From NCBI GenBank assembly GCA_963930645.1, contig OZ005652.1:269740006-269804005 (forward strand): a stretch of 64,000 nucleotides of DNA, in the 5' to 3' direction. A program made the position numbers and the translations under genes. This stretch comes from Salticus scenicus. Lineage: Eukaryota; Arthropoda; Arachnida; Araneae; Salticidae. A model generated the notes under the pieces. That model was not told where the DNA came from. It saw only the letters and a list, made by a program, of their open reading frames with translations, and ran no database searches. Positions 22,060 to 32,879 of this stretch are shown piece after piece; position 1 is the first letter of the stretch; the number at the start of each line of letters is the position of its first letter.

Positions 22060-23057
22060 ATTTAATTAAAATTCATGAAAAATCAAATACAGCCCAGTAG
22101 CAGAATTTTCTGAATCTAACGACAGCAAAATAATATAAATAAATAAATAGCTGAAAATCATCTGCCGAACTAAGCCTGGTGTCTCTAAAAACACCAGTAA
22201 AATTTGGAACTGCATGTAAATAATAGAAAATAAATTAAGATTATGCAACAAATACAGTAATCCAGAGAGAGAACGAAAACTATATGTATATTTTTAACCC
22301 TAAACATTTCTTTCTTTAGCTGTTAAATTGATCGGCAATAGACGTTTCTTTTTAAATGTATTACAGGAAGAAGAGGTGATTTATTATTATTATTTATTTA
22401 AAACACAACTGAAATTAAAAAAAGAAAAAAGATTTCTATTCAGACACTTACCTCTGGTAACTTCTTTAAAGAGCAGCGAGTGGATTACAAATACCTCATC
22501 AGCTACATCATATTCATCAGTCCGCACTAACTTCCACAGCACATTCATTTTTATTTCATAAATTTTTATATTCTTTTAAATTAAATTTTACTTAGAATTA
22601 TTTATCTTGTAATTAATTTTTTCACTACACCAGACATAACAACGCGTTTCGCATTAGAAGAAGCACGCCATGGCCATCGTATTCGTAACAGTAAACAAAT
22701 GTTTGTTTCTATAAGTTGAGTTGTTCAATAGCTCCTGCGTTTCTTAAATAAAAATTTGAAAGGATTATTTAAAAATATACTTCACACAGTCGATACTGTG
22801 TAATTAAAACAAAATTCAAATGTTTATTCAAAAAGATAATTGGATCATGAAACAAAGTTATTTGCCGCTATCAATTCTAGGATAAGGCCACCAAACGTCA
22901 TCATTTTCTGGGGACAGTCCCCGGTTTTGTTATAATCAATATTATTATTTTCTGCATAATCATTTTTTTTAAATAAAACTTTTGTCGCAATTTATGATTT
23001 AAAAATGATGGTAGTGTACTTTTTTTTTAGTATTGCTTTTGTCGCCATTTCTTATTA
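22060..23057 (-). repeat. Right arm of a large inverted repeat
   Basis: Reverse complement of 19443-20160 with diverged sequence. It is longer than the left arm because about 230 bases at 22650-22880 have no counterpart there. The shared outer edge reads GTCGCCATTTCTTATT at 23041-23056. Outside that point the two arms no longer match. Confidence 0.85.
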
Positions 23058-23099
23058 CTTTCTTCTGTCGTATAAAGCAAACAATCGGCAGCAAAAGTA

Positions 23100-23275
23100 T
23101 CCGAGCACTAGCAAAGATTCCTATGTAAAAAAAGTACACTTAATACGGTATTGTTAAATAAACCCTTGTTGAATCCTGTCTTAGTCAGTCTAAGAACATG
23201 ATTCGACAAGGATTTAATTAACAAAAAAGCATTAAGTGTACTTTTTTTACATAGGAATTTTCGCTAGTGCTCGGA
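23100..23275. mobile_element. 176-bp palindromic MITE with TA flanks
   Basis: The two halves are nearly perfect inverted repeats: TCCGAGCACTAGCAAAGATT at the left and its complement ending GCTAGTGCTCGGA at the right. Pairing runs for about 47 bases through 'cctatgtaaaaaaagtacacttaat' (two mismatches seen). A second inverted pair lies inside, CTTGTTGAATC/GATTCGACAAG. TA flanks both ends (23098-23099 and 23276-23277). TA flanks suit a Tc1/mariner-mobilised foldback element. Confidence 0.85.
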
Positions 23276-23282
23276 TAATTTT

Positions 23283-24351
23283 GCATATAGAGAAAGTATT
23301 GGATTAGTGAAAATTTTCGAAATCCAATTTTTGATGGATTTACACATTTTGGGATGTCCTGAACAAGATTTGTCTGTTTTTAGAAAATATCTGTCTGTCT
23401 GTCTGTGTGTATCACAAATTTTTTGGGCACTGTATCTCACGAACCAACGAACGAAATTTAACCAAACTTGGTATTTAGTTGGACACTAACAAAAATTAGT
23501 GCTGATTGGATTTGGGGATCAATCGCTTAACAGGTGGCACTGTCATTGCATTTTTAGTAAATTTTTAACGTGGCAGTATAGGACAAAATTTTGTGTAAAT
23601 GTACATAATGAGAGTTATTACTTTCTTCTATATGTAATATAGAGGAAGTATTGGATTCGCGAAAATTTTCGACCTCCGTTTTTTGATGGATTTACATGTT
23701 TTGGGATGTCCAGAACACGAATTAATAGTTTTTAGAAAAGGTCTGTCTGTTTGTCTGTATCATTTTTTTGTGGACGCTGTATCTCACGAACCAATCAATG
23801 AAATTTAACTAAACTTGGTATTTAGTTGCACCCTGACATGAACTGGTGCTTATTAGATTTGGGGATCAATAGCTCAACAGGTGGCGCTGTGATCACATTT
23901 TATCTAAATTTTTAACATGGCAGCATAGGACAAAATTTCGTATAAATGTGCATAATAAGAGTTATTTTAAACTTGTGATTCTAAAATTAATATGAATTAT
24001 GAATAATAGTAGTATGTAACTAGGAAAAAAAATTTGTGCATGGGGGGGCATCACTTCCCCCCCTAGGGGGGAAATACACCCCCCGGGAGGTAAATTTTCA
24101 TAATGGGTATCTTTCGAAAGATCTCGTTGATAATAGTAGTAGTTAACTAGGAAAAAATTTTTGTGCATTTGGGGGCATCGGTTCCCCCCCCCCACAGGGG
24201 GGGGGCAAAGTTTCAAGATGGGTATCTTTCGAAAGGCCTCGTCAATATCTTTAAAACGAATGGTTGAACCATAAATCTGTGATAATTTAAAACAAAGTTA
24301 TCGATTTTTTTTACTTTTAACAAAAAAAAAAACTTAGAAAAAAAATCGTAC

Positions 24352-24389
<38 letters not shown>

Positions 24390-24653
24390 GAAATTTAACT
24401 AAACTTGGTATTTATTTGGTCCACGACATACATTAATACCACGACATAAAATTCATATGAGTTATTGATAATAGTAATAGTTAACTTGGAAAAAATTTCT
24501 GTGCATGGGGGGGGGGCATCGGTACCCCCCTGGGGGGGAAGTACCCCCCGGATGGGTAAATTTTGAAGATGGGAATCATTCGAAAGATCTCGTCAATACC
24601 TTTAAAACGAATGGTTGAACTATAAATCTGTGATAATTTAAAACAAAGTTATC

Positions 24654-24692
<39 letters not shown>

Positions 24693-25390
24693 ACAAAAAA
24701 AAAAAAAAAACTTAAAAAAAAAAATTCGTATTTTTTTTTTTTTTTTTTTTTTTTTTATTGTTACTGATTGAATATGTATAGGAAAATATAGAAGAAACTC
24801 TTGTGGTGGCCACAACATACTAGTTTTTTAACGAAATTTAACCAAACTTGGTATTTAGTTGGTCCCTGACCTAAACTGGTGCTGATTACATTTGGGGATC
24901 AATCGCTCAACATGTGGCGCTGTGATCTCATGTTTTCTAAATTTTTAACATGGCAGCTGCCATACTAGTATAGCATAAAATTTCGTATAAATGTACATAA
25001 TGAGAGTTATTTTTAACTTGTGTGGTTGTAAAATTAATATGAGTTATTGATAATAGTAATAGTTAACTAGGAAAAAAATTCTGTGCATGTGGGGTCATCG
25101 CTAACCCCCCCCCCCCCCCTTCTGACGGGGAATTTTGAAGATGTGTATCTTTCGAAAGATCTCGTCAATACGTTTAAAATGAATGGTTGAACTATAAATC
25201 TGTGATAATTTAAAACAAAGTTATCGATTTTTTTTACTTTTAACAAAAAAAAATCGTTTTTTTTTTTTTTTTTTATTGTTACTGATTGAATATGTATTGC
25301 TTTTAACAAAAAAAAAAACCTTAGAAAAAAAATCGTACCTTTTTTTTTTAATATTGTTACTGATTGAATATGTATAGGAAAATATAGCAG
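23283..25390 (+). repeat. Family A repeat array, plus strand
   Basis: At least three head-to-tail copies start near 23283, 23640 and 24830. Each carries, in order, 'gaaagtattggatt', 'cgaaaattttcga', 'gatggatttacatgtttt', CTGTCTGTCTG, 'gtatctcacgaacca', 'aacttggtatttagttg', 'gatttggggatcaat', 'caggtggcgctgtga' and 'acatggcag'. They are separated by blocks with C- and G-runs ('gggggcatcg...cccccc') followed by 'tatctttcgaaagatctcgtcaa'. Long T- and A-runs follow some blocks. No protein is encoded; the Lys-rich frames here come from the A/T runs. Confidence 0.85.
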
Positions 25391-25444
25391 AAAGTCTTGT
25401 GGTGGCCACAACATACTAGTATGTTGTGGCCACCACAAGACTTT
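25391..25444. repeat. Perfect 54-bp palindrome
   Basis: Bases 25391-25417 are the exact reverse complement of 25418-25444, centred on ACTAGT with no spacer. Each half is the motif AAAGTCTTGTGGTGGCCACA plus ACATACT, which also occurs singly near 24796 and, inverted with one change, near 25740-25771. It marks a head-to-head junction of family A segments. Confidence 0.95.
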
Positions 25445-25734
25445 TTCTTTTTTCCTATACATGTGGCTTTTTTTGTTGGATACTAGTTTTTAACGTGTGA
25501 TCGTAAAACTATTATGAATTATTGATAATAGTAGTAGTAAACTAGAAAAAAAATTTGTGCATGTGGAAACATCCCTTTCCCTCGGGGGGGGGGGGGGGGT
25601 ACACCCCCAGGGAGAGGGAATTTTCAATTTGGGTATCTTTCGAAATATCTCATCAATACCTTTATAACGAATTGCTGTGATAATTTAAAACAAAGTTATC
25701 GATTTTTTCATTTTTTAACTTAAAAAACTTAGAA
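25445..25734. repeat. Family A fragment with G-run block
   Basis: Contains the 'cctatacatgtgg' end, 'gtgatcgtaaaactattatgaattattgataatag', a G-run of 15 bases near 25585-25599 and 'gggtatctttcgaaatatctcatcaatacc'. These are the same blocks as in the flanking copies, in plus orientation. Confidence 0.6.
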
Positions 25735-26397
25735 AACTAGTATGTTGTGCCCACCACAAGACTTTCTTCTATATTTTCCTATACAAATTCACTCAGTAAC
25801 AATTTTTTTTTTTTTTTTTTAAGTAAAAAAAAATCGATAACTTTGTTTTAAATTATCACAGATTTATAGTTCAACCATTCGTTAAAGGTATTGATGAGAC
25901 TTTTCGAAAAATACCCATCTTGAAAATTACTCCCTTCGAGGGGGGGACTTCCCCCAGGGGGTGGCGAGGCTCCTACACATACAAATTTTTTTTCCCAGTT
26001 GATTATCTCTATCATAAATAATTCTTGTAAATTTCATAATGATTTAATATAAAATGATTCCTTTATGCACATTTATACAAAATTTGTCCTATATCACCAT
26101 GTTAAAAATTTAAAACAAGCGGGATGACAACGCAACCTGTAAGACAATTTTTACCGAAAGTTGATAGGTACTAATTTATGTCAAGGTGCAACTACGTACC
26201 AATTTGTATGAAATTCTGTGCAGTGTAGTTCCTGAGATACAGTTACCACAAAATTTTGTCACACAGACAGACAGACATTTTCTAAAAATGGTCAAATCGT
26301 GTTCTACAGCTCTTAAAACGTGTGAATCCATCAAAAACCCGAGGTCGAAAATTTTTACGAATCCATTACTTTCTTCTACTGAATATAGAAGAAAGTA
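25735..26397 (-). repeat. Family A repeat, minus strand
   Basis: Reverse-complement arrangement of the family: 'gtgcccaccacaagactttcttc', the T-run, 'cagatttatagttcaaccattcgtt', the GGGGGG/CCCCC block, 'gttaaaaatttaaaacaagcggga', 'gtgcaactacgtacc', 'gttcctgagatacag', CAGACAGACAGAC and 'gaaaatttttacgaatcc...ctactgaatatagaagaaagtaaa'. It is the best minus copy in the window. Confidence 0.8.
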
Positions 26398-26539
26398 AAA
26401 AAATCGTATTTCTTTTGATACGACATACTAGTTTTTTAATGAATCAATTTTGCAAACCCATGCATATGCTCGAAAAACAATTTTCTTTGTATCTCCTTGA
26501 AATGCTTTTTATTCAGATTTTATATTAAAAGTCAAAAAA
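26398..26539. other. Short spacer
   Basis: No feature is recognised between the family A and family B copies. Confidence 0.3.
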
Positions 26540-27010
26540 AAAGAAAAAAATATTTCAAAAATTTTATCAAAATTTCGAATTTTATTCGAACATTTCAGCG
26601 GGCAAAATTGTACATAAAAATGCATAATGCGGCTTAGTTGTTCAAAAATCTTAACAAGGAAACTGTTTGGAGGAGGACTGTTATAGTTTCAATCTATTTT
26701 TTGTAGACCAGTTTTATATAAACCCGAAAACATATTAGAAATATCATTCCTATCGTTACAAATTCAGTACCTAACGAAAGGGGCGAATTTTCTGAATCCA
26801 GCGGTGTAAACAGTTTTTCGATACGACAATTAGGTTTTTTAAAATTAACTAAAGTATGAAATTTAGGTGGAAACACTTCATTTTTAAAGCATTTCAGTCA
26901 TTTAAAAAAAGTACGTGGCCTAGTTTTAGTCAAAAATGAGAAAAAAAAAATTAAAATTAAAAATTAAAATTTTATAGACTTAAATTAACAGATTTTCGTA
27001 CTAAACTAAA
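26540..27010 (-). repeat. Dispersed repeat, family B, minus strand
   Basis: Counterpart of 18680-19190 on the other strand. The 60-codon frame at 26694-26876 keeps the same start and stop positions as its counterpart and about three quarters of the residues by eye, including LVNFKK, EKLF and FVTIG. Both frames end in a hydrophobic stretch. This is likely shared ancestry of a mobile repeat. Confidence 0.7.
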
Positions 27011-27072
27011 TTCTGACTTTGGCATAATTTAGAAATTGTATAGTCTATAACCCGCCCTTACAAAGATGCAGT

Positions 27073-27075
27073 TTA

Positions 27076-27113
<38 letters not shown>

Positions 27114-27118
27114 TAATA
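27073..27118. repeat. TTA trinucleotide microsatellite
   Basis: About 13 tandem TTA units are visible, uninterrupted. Confidence 0.9.
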
Positions 27119-27229
27119 CTATTCTTCGCAATTTTTTGTAAAAATGCAGTTGTTTTATAGTTACCATTTGTCATGAAATTCAGTGTGAAAAGTCTGAGAT
27201 ATTTTTGAAGTCACATCACTTCTTTAAGA

Positions 27230-27535
27230 ATTTTGCAGTTTTTATTAAGTCGTGACCTTTACTTTAAAATTGCTGCAGTTTTTACTAAGTCATGAACTTT
27301 ACTTTAAAATCGCTGCAGTTTTTATTAAGTCGTGAACTTCACTTTAAAAATTCTGCAGTTTTTATTAAGTTGTGAACTTCACTTTAAAAACTCTGCAGTT
27401 TTTATTAAGTCGTGAACTTTACTTTATAAATGCTGCAGTTTTTTTAAAGTTAAAAGCACATTATTTGAAATACTGCAGAAGTTCTACAGTTTTGGGGTTT
27501 TGCTGCGGAAAAACTGCAGAATTTTTTAGCTGGGT
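27230..27535. repeat. 40-bp tandem repeat with CTGCAG, plus edge motif
   Basis: CTGCAG starts at 27273, 27313, 27353, 27393 and 27433, an exact 40-bp period. Monomers read CTGCAGTTTTTATTAAGTCG then TGAACTT(C/T)ACTTTAAAA. After the array comes GAAAAACTGCAGAATTTTTT then AGCTGGG, the inverse of the edge of the 75-bp array at 7953. The two arrays may be minisatellites inside copies of one element family in opposite orientation. Confidence 0.88.
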
Positions 27536-28689
27536 TACGTGCTGATTACTTAAAAAATACATTTTTCGTTTGGTAAAAATATTGCAATTATTAAAAAGGC
27601 AGTACAAAGTACCAAACACATTTATTAAATGATATAATTATGGAATTTGTAAACCAATATTCTGTTTTTGTATAGCGTTTAGAATTTATAATATTTAGTC
27701 ATAAAATATTTGTGCGTTTTTATTTCTGTGGTAGAAGAAATAATTGACGTATTTAATTTTAGTTGAAACATTAAATAAAACTCTCAAATAAGAAATATTC
27801 TTGACACATGTTGTAATTAATAATCAGCCAAAAACTTAAATTGTTTTTTACTTATATATTTTGTAAAATAAAGAAAATTACATAACTACATGTATCAATT
27901 CACTAGAAATTTAAAAAGATGTTTTAATTAATCATCCTTTTATTATTTGTCATTAAACTTTAGTCTATTTCATTCAATTACCTATAAAACTAAATGACTA
28001 ATAATAATCATCTTTTGTAAAAAATAATCCTAAAAAAAATTCAATTGACTAACCGAAATGATGGTATATACCTTGAAACTTTTTCATTTTACTTCTCATT
28101 TGACGAAAGAAACTAATCCGCTTTCTTAAGAAAGTTTCTATGATGGTGAATTTTTTCCAGATAAAGACAGAGAAAAATAAATTGAACATTTCTTACCAGT
28201 ACGATGTTATGCTCTTCTTTGTTACTAAATAAGTATTTGAAATTTCTCCTTACAAACAGAAAGCCAAGTATCGAATGATAGAAATGTTTAGACATCATTT
28301 TCAATTGCTAAGTTGCAACTAGAGGATTATTGTTGACAAACAACTACTGACAATCTATATACTTAAGTTTATATACGAATGTAATCAATTTATTTCTGTG
28401 AGAAAAGTAAATATAAGGCAAATAGTGTAAAATAATTCATTTTTGATTAATAATTGAAGGCATAATTACTTATTATGTTGTGTAAAACCTAGTAATAAGC
28501 ATAAATATTTAATTAGAACGAGTATCGCCCAGTCGTCGAAGTTTGATCACTTTTTTGCAAAGTGAAGCAAAGTTATTACTTTCTCGTAAATAGAAATAAA
28601 TTGCAACGCAGCAGAGTCATTTGTCGGCTAGTATTCACCCAAATTAAAATACCGTAGTTTAACATAATGAATATATCATAAATCATGTT
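27536..28689. other. AT-rich intergenic DNA
   Basis: I see no gene, RNA or repeat boundary. The short frames present lack domains. Confidence 0.4.
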
Positions 28690-29020
28690 TGGTGCGTTTA
28701 TGCACTACAGAAGTTGAGATATCACCTTGACCTAAATGGGGTGAATCACATCATAGCAGCACCACCTATTGGGTGATATATTCCAACAGCTAATCAACCT
28801 CAATTTAAACCAAGGTCTAGCCAATTATCAATTGTACTTAAATTCCGTCCATTGGTTCATAAGATACTTCAAAATTTTCCTAACACACTATACACGTTCA
28901 GAGAAATATTCATTTTCTAAGAATGAGCGAATCATATTTAGGACATCTCAAAACATGTAAATTCATCGAAAACCGGAAGTCAAAAAATTCATGAATCCAA
29001 TATTTTCTTCTATATCATTT
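28690..29020 (-). repeat. Family A repeat, diverged minus copy
   Basis: Carries 'accttgacctaaatggggtgaatcacatcatagcagcaccacctattg', 'attccgtccattggttcataagatac', 'catctcaaaacatgtaaattcatcgaaaaccggaagtc' and 'gaatccaatattttcttctata', the minus-strand order of family A. Confidence 0.65.
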
Positions 29021-30130
29021 TATATGACAGAGCTTTCTACCTATTAAGATGAACAAAAATTTAATGCATATAATCAGTATTATCAATATTCAATCATGTT
29101 CAAGAAATCTTATCGAAAACCGGAAATTGAAAATTTTTTTAATCTTATACTTTTCCTATATATGCAGAAGATATAGTAATAAATTCACTTATTTAAAAGA
29201 AAGTAGTCAATGTCAGTTAGTTGACATGCATTATGTTTTAGCTAAAAAAAAATGTGTCTTCAAATTAGAGCTGAAGTAAGTCACACACAAAAGAAAAGGA
29301 AAAAGTAATATATATATCATAAATAAATTAGAAAAAGGAAAATATAATATAATATATCATAAATAAATTAGAAAAAAAAAAATAGATTTTTCATAAATCA
29401 AATCCTTTTTTAATCTGCGTATATGTTCTATAGTATAAAACTTTCACCTACTACTCATTCACTCATAATCATTTTTACCAATCTAATGGCCGTTGTCTCT
29501 TAGAAGGAAAAATCTGTACTCGAGCGTTTAAGAATGCTACTTCTATACAAATTACTGCGTCCATGGTTTTATTTGAATTTTAAATAATTGCTAGATTTAA
29601 CAACTTTCTTCTTTTCTAATTTTTTAATTGGAAAGAATATGTGTATAAAATGAAAATATTTTAAATTACCTTCTTGACTTTGTAAGAAAATAATTTTTGC
29701 GTTCTGCAAATCTGTCTAATCATACCTTTCGAATGATACCACTTTGAACCCTCTACTCCCATAATTAATATGCTAAAAGTGTACGACAAATTTTATGTTT
29801 GCCTAATAATATATAGACAGTTTTTACTTGACGGACTTAATTCCTGTAATAACAGGTTAGTTATATAGCTGTTTTACGAAACAGAGAAGTAGTAAATTTA
29901 ACGTCGAGTAATAAATTTCAGTTAGTAAGAGGCACATGTAATTAAATCGAAACACGGACAGTTAACAAACACACTGTCTAAAAGATTTCTTTGTCAGAAA
30001 CTCTCTGAGATCGCATATCCAATTTTTAATGTTTATAGATATTATGTTAGTGGCAGGCTAGTCAAGTTTGTATAAGCAATTTCAATACAGTGAGGATAAA
30101 TAAGAAGAATTGACTCGGCACTGTATTTTT
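29021..30130. other. AT-rich DNA with fragments resembling the LTR element flank
   Basis: Two parts resemble sequence around the Ty3/gypsy element. About 29894-29990 resembles 35606-35695 ('aaatttaac', 'agttagtaa', 'taattaaa', 'gaaacac', 'agtctaa(c/a)agatt'). About 30107-30137 resembles 35425-35452 (TTGACTCGGCACTGTATTTT then AAGTGG). No coding region is seen. An older element of the same family is possible. Confidence 0.4.
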
Positions 30131-30138
30131 CAAGTGGT

Positions 30139-30587
30139 CAGGCCCTGATTACCCAATAGGCACAAGAAGCATGTGCTTCCCCTGGAAAATTTTGAAAGGG
30201 CCCCAAATTAAGCAAAATATGGGTCCCGAATTGTCAGGTTGTGGTTTAAAAGCACTGTCTGATTATAAGAAGTCACAGTACACTTGACTGCACAACTATC
30301 ATTTCTAAATTATATAGAAAATATGCTAATGAAGCTTTTACACATTCATTTATAATGGAATAATTTCATATATTGTGATGAATATTGGCTTTCATCAGTT
30401 TATATTTTGGTACAAAAAATAAGTGAATTTGCTTGTCTACATTTTAAGCTATTTTACTTGTCCTCAGACCTCCTCCTGTATCTACAAAGTTTAATGAAAA
30501 AAATATAATTTTTTTGAGATGTTTGTATTAAGGGGGCCCCCAAATGGATTTGTGCTTCCCCTCAGTTGTAAGGTTAATCGGGCCCTG
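30139..30587. mobile_element. hAT-type MITE, 449 bp, with exact 8-bp TSD
   Basis: The 8-bp direct repeat CAAGTGGT flanks the element at 30131-30138 and 30588-30595. Terminal inverted repeats are CAGGCCCTGATTA (left) and CAGGGCCCGATTA (right, read inward), 11 of 13 matching. The CAGG start and 8-bp duplication are hallmarks of hAT elements. GTGCTTCCCCT occurs near both ends. No transposase frame is present. It interrupts a fragment that resembles the sequence just before the 3' LTR of the Ty3/gypsy element. Confidence 0.92.
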
Positions 30588-30595
30588 CAAGTGGT

Positions 30596-31190
30596 GCCGC
30601 CTTTCCAGCGCCTTCATTCAAATCAAGTTTATTAAATTTAATTTAAAAAAAATAGACGGTGGAATCTTTCAATATTTGAATAATATAAAACCATTTCATT
30701 AATAAAACAAAGAATAAAGGAAATCAGGCAGCATACCTGTTTGCATCGGTTTCTAGTTCTAAGGGTCCGAGTCAGGTAGAATGCCAGATAATTAAACTTT
30801 CTGTAAAAAACTAATTAATTATCATTAATGGATAATTCACTTTCAATTTTAAAGAATTGGATAATTCTTTTCTTCTTTTTTTTTTTTCTTTCATCTTTAT
30901 TCCATTCAATAACAGAAGAACATAACGCAAACTATATTGAACACAAAGCTAAAACAAAACTAAACTAAAACATTTCTGATTACATTTTTCAATTTCATCC
31001 CCTTCTCTCGAAAAAGGGGTTGCTACAATCAGAAGGTTGCCATTATAGCTTATGCATCGCCAAGCATTTCAAAAGTCACTGAAGTAAAAATTCAAAAAAT
31101 TAGTTCTGAGTAAAAATAAAAATAAGTTAATGTTCGCATAATGAGTCATTGATTGTCCATAAAAAAATGGAAAGTTACTCAATTTGCAAC
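30596..31190. other. AT-rich intergenic DNA
   Basis: No gene is seen between the hAT MITE and the 5' LTR-like repeat. Confidence 0.4.
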
Positions 31191-31327
31191 AAGTGGGGGA
31201 GAATTATTGTATCCCTCTTTGTTACTTATTTCTATTTCTCCCGAGATCTGTACTTTCCAAAAAGGAATCTGGCAACATCGAAAAAAGATTTATTCTATTA
31301 TTTTTTTATACGCCCATTACATCTACT
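31191..31327 (+). repeat. 5' LTR-like repeat
   Basis: Shares AAGTGGGGGAGAATTATTGT, 'ttgttacttatttctatttctc', 'gagatctgtactttcc' and 'cccattacatctac' with 35447-35578, with scattered differences. The GTGGGGGAG start equals a polypurine tract, so the true LTR may begin a few bases later. Confidence 0.8.
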
Positions 31328-31559
31328 ACTTAATGATCAATATTATCAACTGTCAAATGCATCAAAATGTGTATTAACGATTGTAAATATGTATATATTA
31401 ATGTATGATGCTAAATATTAATCAAATGTTGATAAAAGTTCACCACTGTTGTCATCGATTTGTGGCTTATTCGTAACCACATTCACAACAGTTTTTGACA
31501 TTATATTTTTGATATTTTTCATGATAAATCTAAAAGCACACAAATTTTATTAAATTCTA

Positions 31560-32370
31560 TAGGAGCTTCAAATCACACTATCTTGGGGCTCTTATTGCAC
31601 CAAAGGCTTCCAATGAATTAGAATATGATGGACTACTTAAAAATTTAGAAAATCATTTAGCACCCAAGTAAAATCCTTTAGTTTCACAACATTACTTTTT
31701 GTCAACTTATCAAAAACAGGACAGTTCTATTTCCAAATATATGACAGAATTACGACGTGATATTTCCGAATGAGAGTTTACTGTTGATTGTGAATGCAGT
31801 AAAAAGGTATCTGTTGCTGATATTTTCCTTAGAGCTCAATTTATTCGCGGCATTAAAGGTAGTTGGACCAAAGAGCAAATATTACAATCAGAATTAATCA
31901 ATTTCAACGATATTGTTGATAAAGCAATTGTACTTGCAGCTTGAAAACTTGACAGTCGCCAGTTATCGAAAACTTTAAATACCAGTACATCCATCTCAGA
32001 GGATATCAATAAAGTCACTAAAAGTAATCGGCAATCGAAACACGTGAAAACATCCTTTAACACTCAAAATGTAAAGAAAAGCGAGGTAGTTTCAAATCAG
32101 CGCAGGGAATCCAAACAAAATCAAATTTATTTCGAAAAACTTGAAATAAATAATTTGTGCCTCCGCTGCGCGAAAAACAACTATTTATCAAAGGACTGTC
32201 ACATTAATCCAAATAATTTGAGGTGTAAGTCGTGTAACTTAACTGGACATGTACAAAGAGTCTGTATCAAGACATTATTTAATGCTAAAAGATGGAACAG
32301 TCCAAGAATAACACTTAATCAAATGGAAACTTATGAAAATAATACCGTAAACATGATTGTTGATATTTAA
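31560..32370 (+). pseudogene. Ty3/gypsy gag remnant with zinc knuckles
   Basis: A gag-like region is recognisable in a frame with stops near 31669, 31771 and 31942 ('YMTELRRDISE', 'DIFLRAQFIRGIKG'). It passes into an open stretch (32044-32370) with two Cys/His zinc knuckle motifs: CLRCAKNNYLSKDC (about residues 39-52) and CKSCNLTGHVQRVC (about 61-74). Knuckles bind genomic RNA during particle assembly. The 5' part, between the LTR and 31560, is not clear. Confidence 0.75.
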
Positions 32371-32859
32371 GACATCCATATCTCAGATTTTTCCCCTAAT
32401 GCTAAGAAATATTTTACTTCAATCAAAATCGAAAATCGCTATCAAAAATTTAAAGTCGACACAGGGGCAGGATACACTCTCATACCAGAAAGTCAATTTA
32501 AAAGATTAGGACTCAAGGAACAGTTTGAAACAACAAACACTTTGTTTAGATCATATACAGAAAATGTGTTTGTGCGTTTAGGGAAAGTGCTAGAGAAGGT
32601 TGAATATAAAGGGTGTATATCTAATGAAGATTTATATGTCTTTCCTGTTGGGAATGATCCTCTTCTAGGTAGAGTATGGGTTAGACATTTAAAAAACAAT
32701 TTCGACGAAATTGATTCAGAAAATAACCCCCAAAATAGAATAGAAAATAAAGTCATTGCAATCAATGATGTCTTTGAGATTATAAATCTGTTTTCCAGAA
32801 GTGTTCGAACTAAAGGTTGGTTATGTACCGAATTTCTTAATCAAACTGAAGTGACGTGA
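32371..32859 (+). pseudogene. Ty3/gypsy aspartic protease remnant
   Basis: The frame contains FKVDTGAGYTLIP with the catalytic Asp-Thr-Gly, then GDPLLG-like 'VGNDPLLGRVWVRHL' about 60 residues later. This is the usual arrangement of retropepsins that cut Gag-Pol. The downstream part to 32859 is the linker into RT. A TAA at 32368-32370 separates it from gag. Confidence 0.75.
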
Positions 32860-32879
32860 TGGAGCAAAGCATAGTTACA

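Noticed and set aside
24000..25462. Lys-rich and Phe-rich frames in the family A array
   Set aside because: Produced by A- and T-runs and C/G-runs in repeat DNA.
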